A stretch of DNA of 6,948 bases, taken from Rhodocyclales bacterium. GTDB taxonomy: Bacteria > Pseudomonadota > Gammaproteobacteria > Burkholderiales > Rhodocyclaceae. A model generated the notes under the pieces. It did not search any database. It was given only the letters and a program-made list of their open reading frames with translations, and was not told the origin of the DNA. Shown here in pieces: positions 6,724-6,948 of the stretch. Each line of letters begins with the position of its first letter. Positions within the stretch are counted from its first letter, which is position 1. The position numbers and the translations under genes were made by a program. The stretch lies in contig JAIOPW010000480.1 of assembly GCA_021413665.1 (NCBI GenBank), positions 1 to 6,948 on the forward strand. The letters are read 5' to 3'.

Positions 6724-6732
6724 ATTTTAGCA
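6724..6732 (-). promoter_or_regulatory. Candidate extended -10 promoter for accA-tilS
   Basis: On the minus strand TGCTAAAAT (6732-6724) contains TAAAAT, a 5 of 6 match to TATAAT, preceded by TG-n as in extended -10 promoters. The -35 position (6752-6747, ACCTCC) does not resemble the consensus, as extended -10 promoters can tolerate. The predicted start site about 7 nt downstream falls on or next to the A of the accA ATG (6717), which would give a leaderless message. This is a motif match only; transcription from further upstream is possible. Confidence 0.4.
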
Positions 6733-6814
6733 GTCAGAAGCCGCGAGGAGGTTCCCTGGGCAGGGTCGCTGCTGGAGCAAATCTCGATGGACGGAGTTTT
6801 CCGTACCCCAAAGC

Positions 6815-6847
6815 AAAAACCCTCCCCCGGTAATCCGGAGGAGGGTT
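6815..6847 (-). terminator. Intrinsic terminator of the rRNA operon
   Basis: On the minus strand AACCCTCC (6847-6840), T, CCGG, loop ATTA, CCGG, G, GGAGGGTT (6825-6818) forms a 13-bp stem with one internal U-G wobble and a 4-nt loop. It continues into TTT, giving a run of five T including the stem end, then GC. It starts 10 nt after the 5S rRNA 3' end. This fits a strong rho-independent terminator that ends the rRNA transcript before accA. Confidence 0.9.
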
Positions 6848-6856
6848 GATGGGGGA

Positions 6857-6948
6857 GTCTGGCGTTGACCTACTTTCTCACACGGTGAAGTGCAATATCA
6901 TCGGCGCGGTCTCGTTTCACGGTCCTGTTCGGGATGGGAAGGGGTGGG
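6857..6948 (-). rRNA. rrf: 5S ribosomal RNA (3' part; 5' end beyond the window)
   Basis: Read on the minus strand, the window edge starts in CCCACCCCTTCCCATCCCG and continues AACAGGACCGTGAAACG, CGCCGATGATA, GTGTGAGAAAGTAGGTC and AACGCCAGAC. This is the conserved 5S rRNA pattern from loop A/helix II to the 3' strand of helix I. About 92 nt are visible; roughly 25 nt of the 5' end lie past position 6948. The wording of the loop B/C region is typical of Betaproteobacteria. The 3' end at about 6857 is estimated by homology. The rest of the rRNA operon (23S, 16S) is expected to the right of the window. Confidence 0.95.

Noticed and set aside
6714..6725. A tiny upstream frame (ATG CTC CCA TGA, minus strand) overlapping the accA start codon.
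   Set aside because: It is only three codons, without a ribosome site, and would not be transcribed if the candidate accA promoter is used. A chance occurrence is the simpler reading.
6754..6765. The dyad CCCTGGGCAGGG upstream of accA.
   Set aside because: Its 5-bp arms around 2 bp are too short to stand out in GC-rich DNA, and no known regulator site is recognised.
6791..6804. The short inverted repeat ACGGAGTTTTCCGT downstream of the rRNA terminator.
   Set aside because: It has only a 5-bp stem and no following T-run on either strand. The stronger terminator at 6815-6847 already explains the termination signal.
1..6948. CRISPR arrays, insertion sequences, tRNA genes and phage or defence genes.
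   Set aside because: No repeated units, transposase-like proteins, terminal inverted repeats or tRNA-like segments were seen. All coding space is accounted for by transporter, regulatory and housekeeping genes.

Overview
The window looks like chromosomal DNA from a betaproteobacterium of moderately high GC. The main evidence is the partial 5S rRNA at the right edge, whose central segment (read on the minus strand, AACAGGACCGUGAAACG) is typical of Betaproteobacteria. The AccA protein is also of betaproteobacterial type. I cannot name a genus from the sequence alone.

Layout. (1) Positions 1-2082, minus strand: a TRAP-type C4-dicarboxylate transporter operon read as dctP-dctQ-dctM. dctP encodes the periplasmic binding protein, dctQ the small membrane subunit, and dctM the large membrane subunit, which is cut by the window edge. 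A GC-rich hairpin without a T-run lies between dctP and dctQ, and dctQ and dctM overlap by 4 nt. (2) Positions 2083-2230: a 148-bp divergent regulatory region containing a striking concentric dyad. (3) Positions 2231-4812, plus strand: a two-component system of the DctS/DctR type, a membrane-bound PAS-containing histidine kinase followed by a FixJ/NarL-type response regulator with an ATGA overlap. (4) Positions 4809-6717, minus strand: tilS (tRNA-Ile lysidine synthase, a short form) and accA (acetyl-CoA carboxylase carboxyltransferase alpha subunit). accA is upstream and overlaps the start of tilS by 32 nt. tilS and dctR converge and share 4 nt across their stop codons. (5) Positions 6718-6948: a short leader with a candidate accA promoter, a strong intrinsic terminator, and the 3' part of a 5S rRNA gene. 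This is the end of an rRNA operon running in the same direction as accA.

How it works together. The kinase is expected to sense external C4-dicarboxylates (succinate, malate, fumarate) through its periplasmic domain and phosphorylate the regulator. The regulator would then activate the divergent dctPQM operon for sodium- or proton-coupled uptake. accA and tilS are housekeeping genes and functionally separate.

I found no undescribed multi-gene system. Every protein-coding gene belongs to a known family. The items most worth a second look are the concentric palindrome between dctP and dctS, the short TilS at the point where the dct cluster meets the housekeeping block, the His-rich C-terminal tail of DctQ, and a possible leaderless accA transcript.
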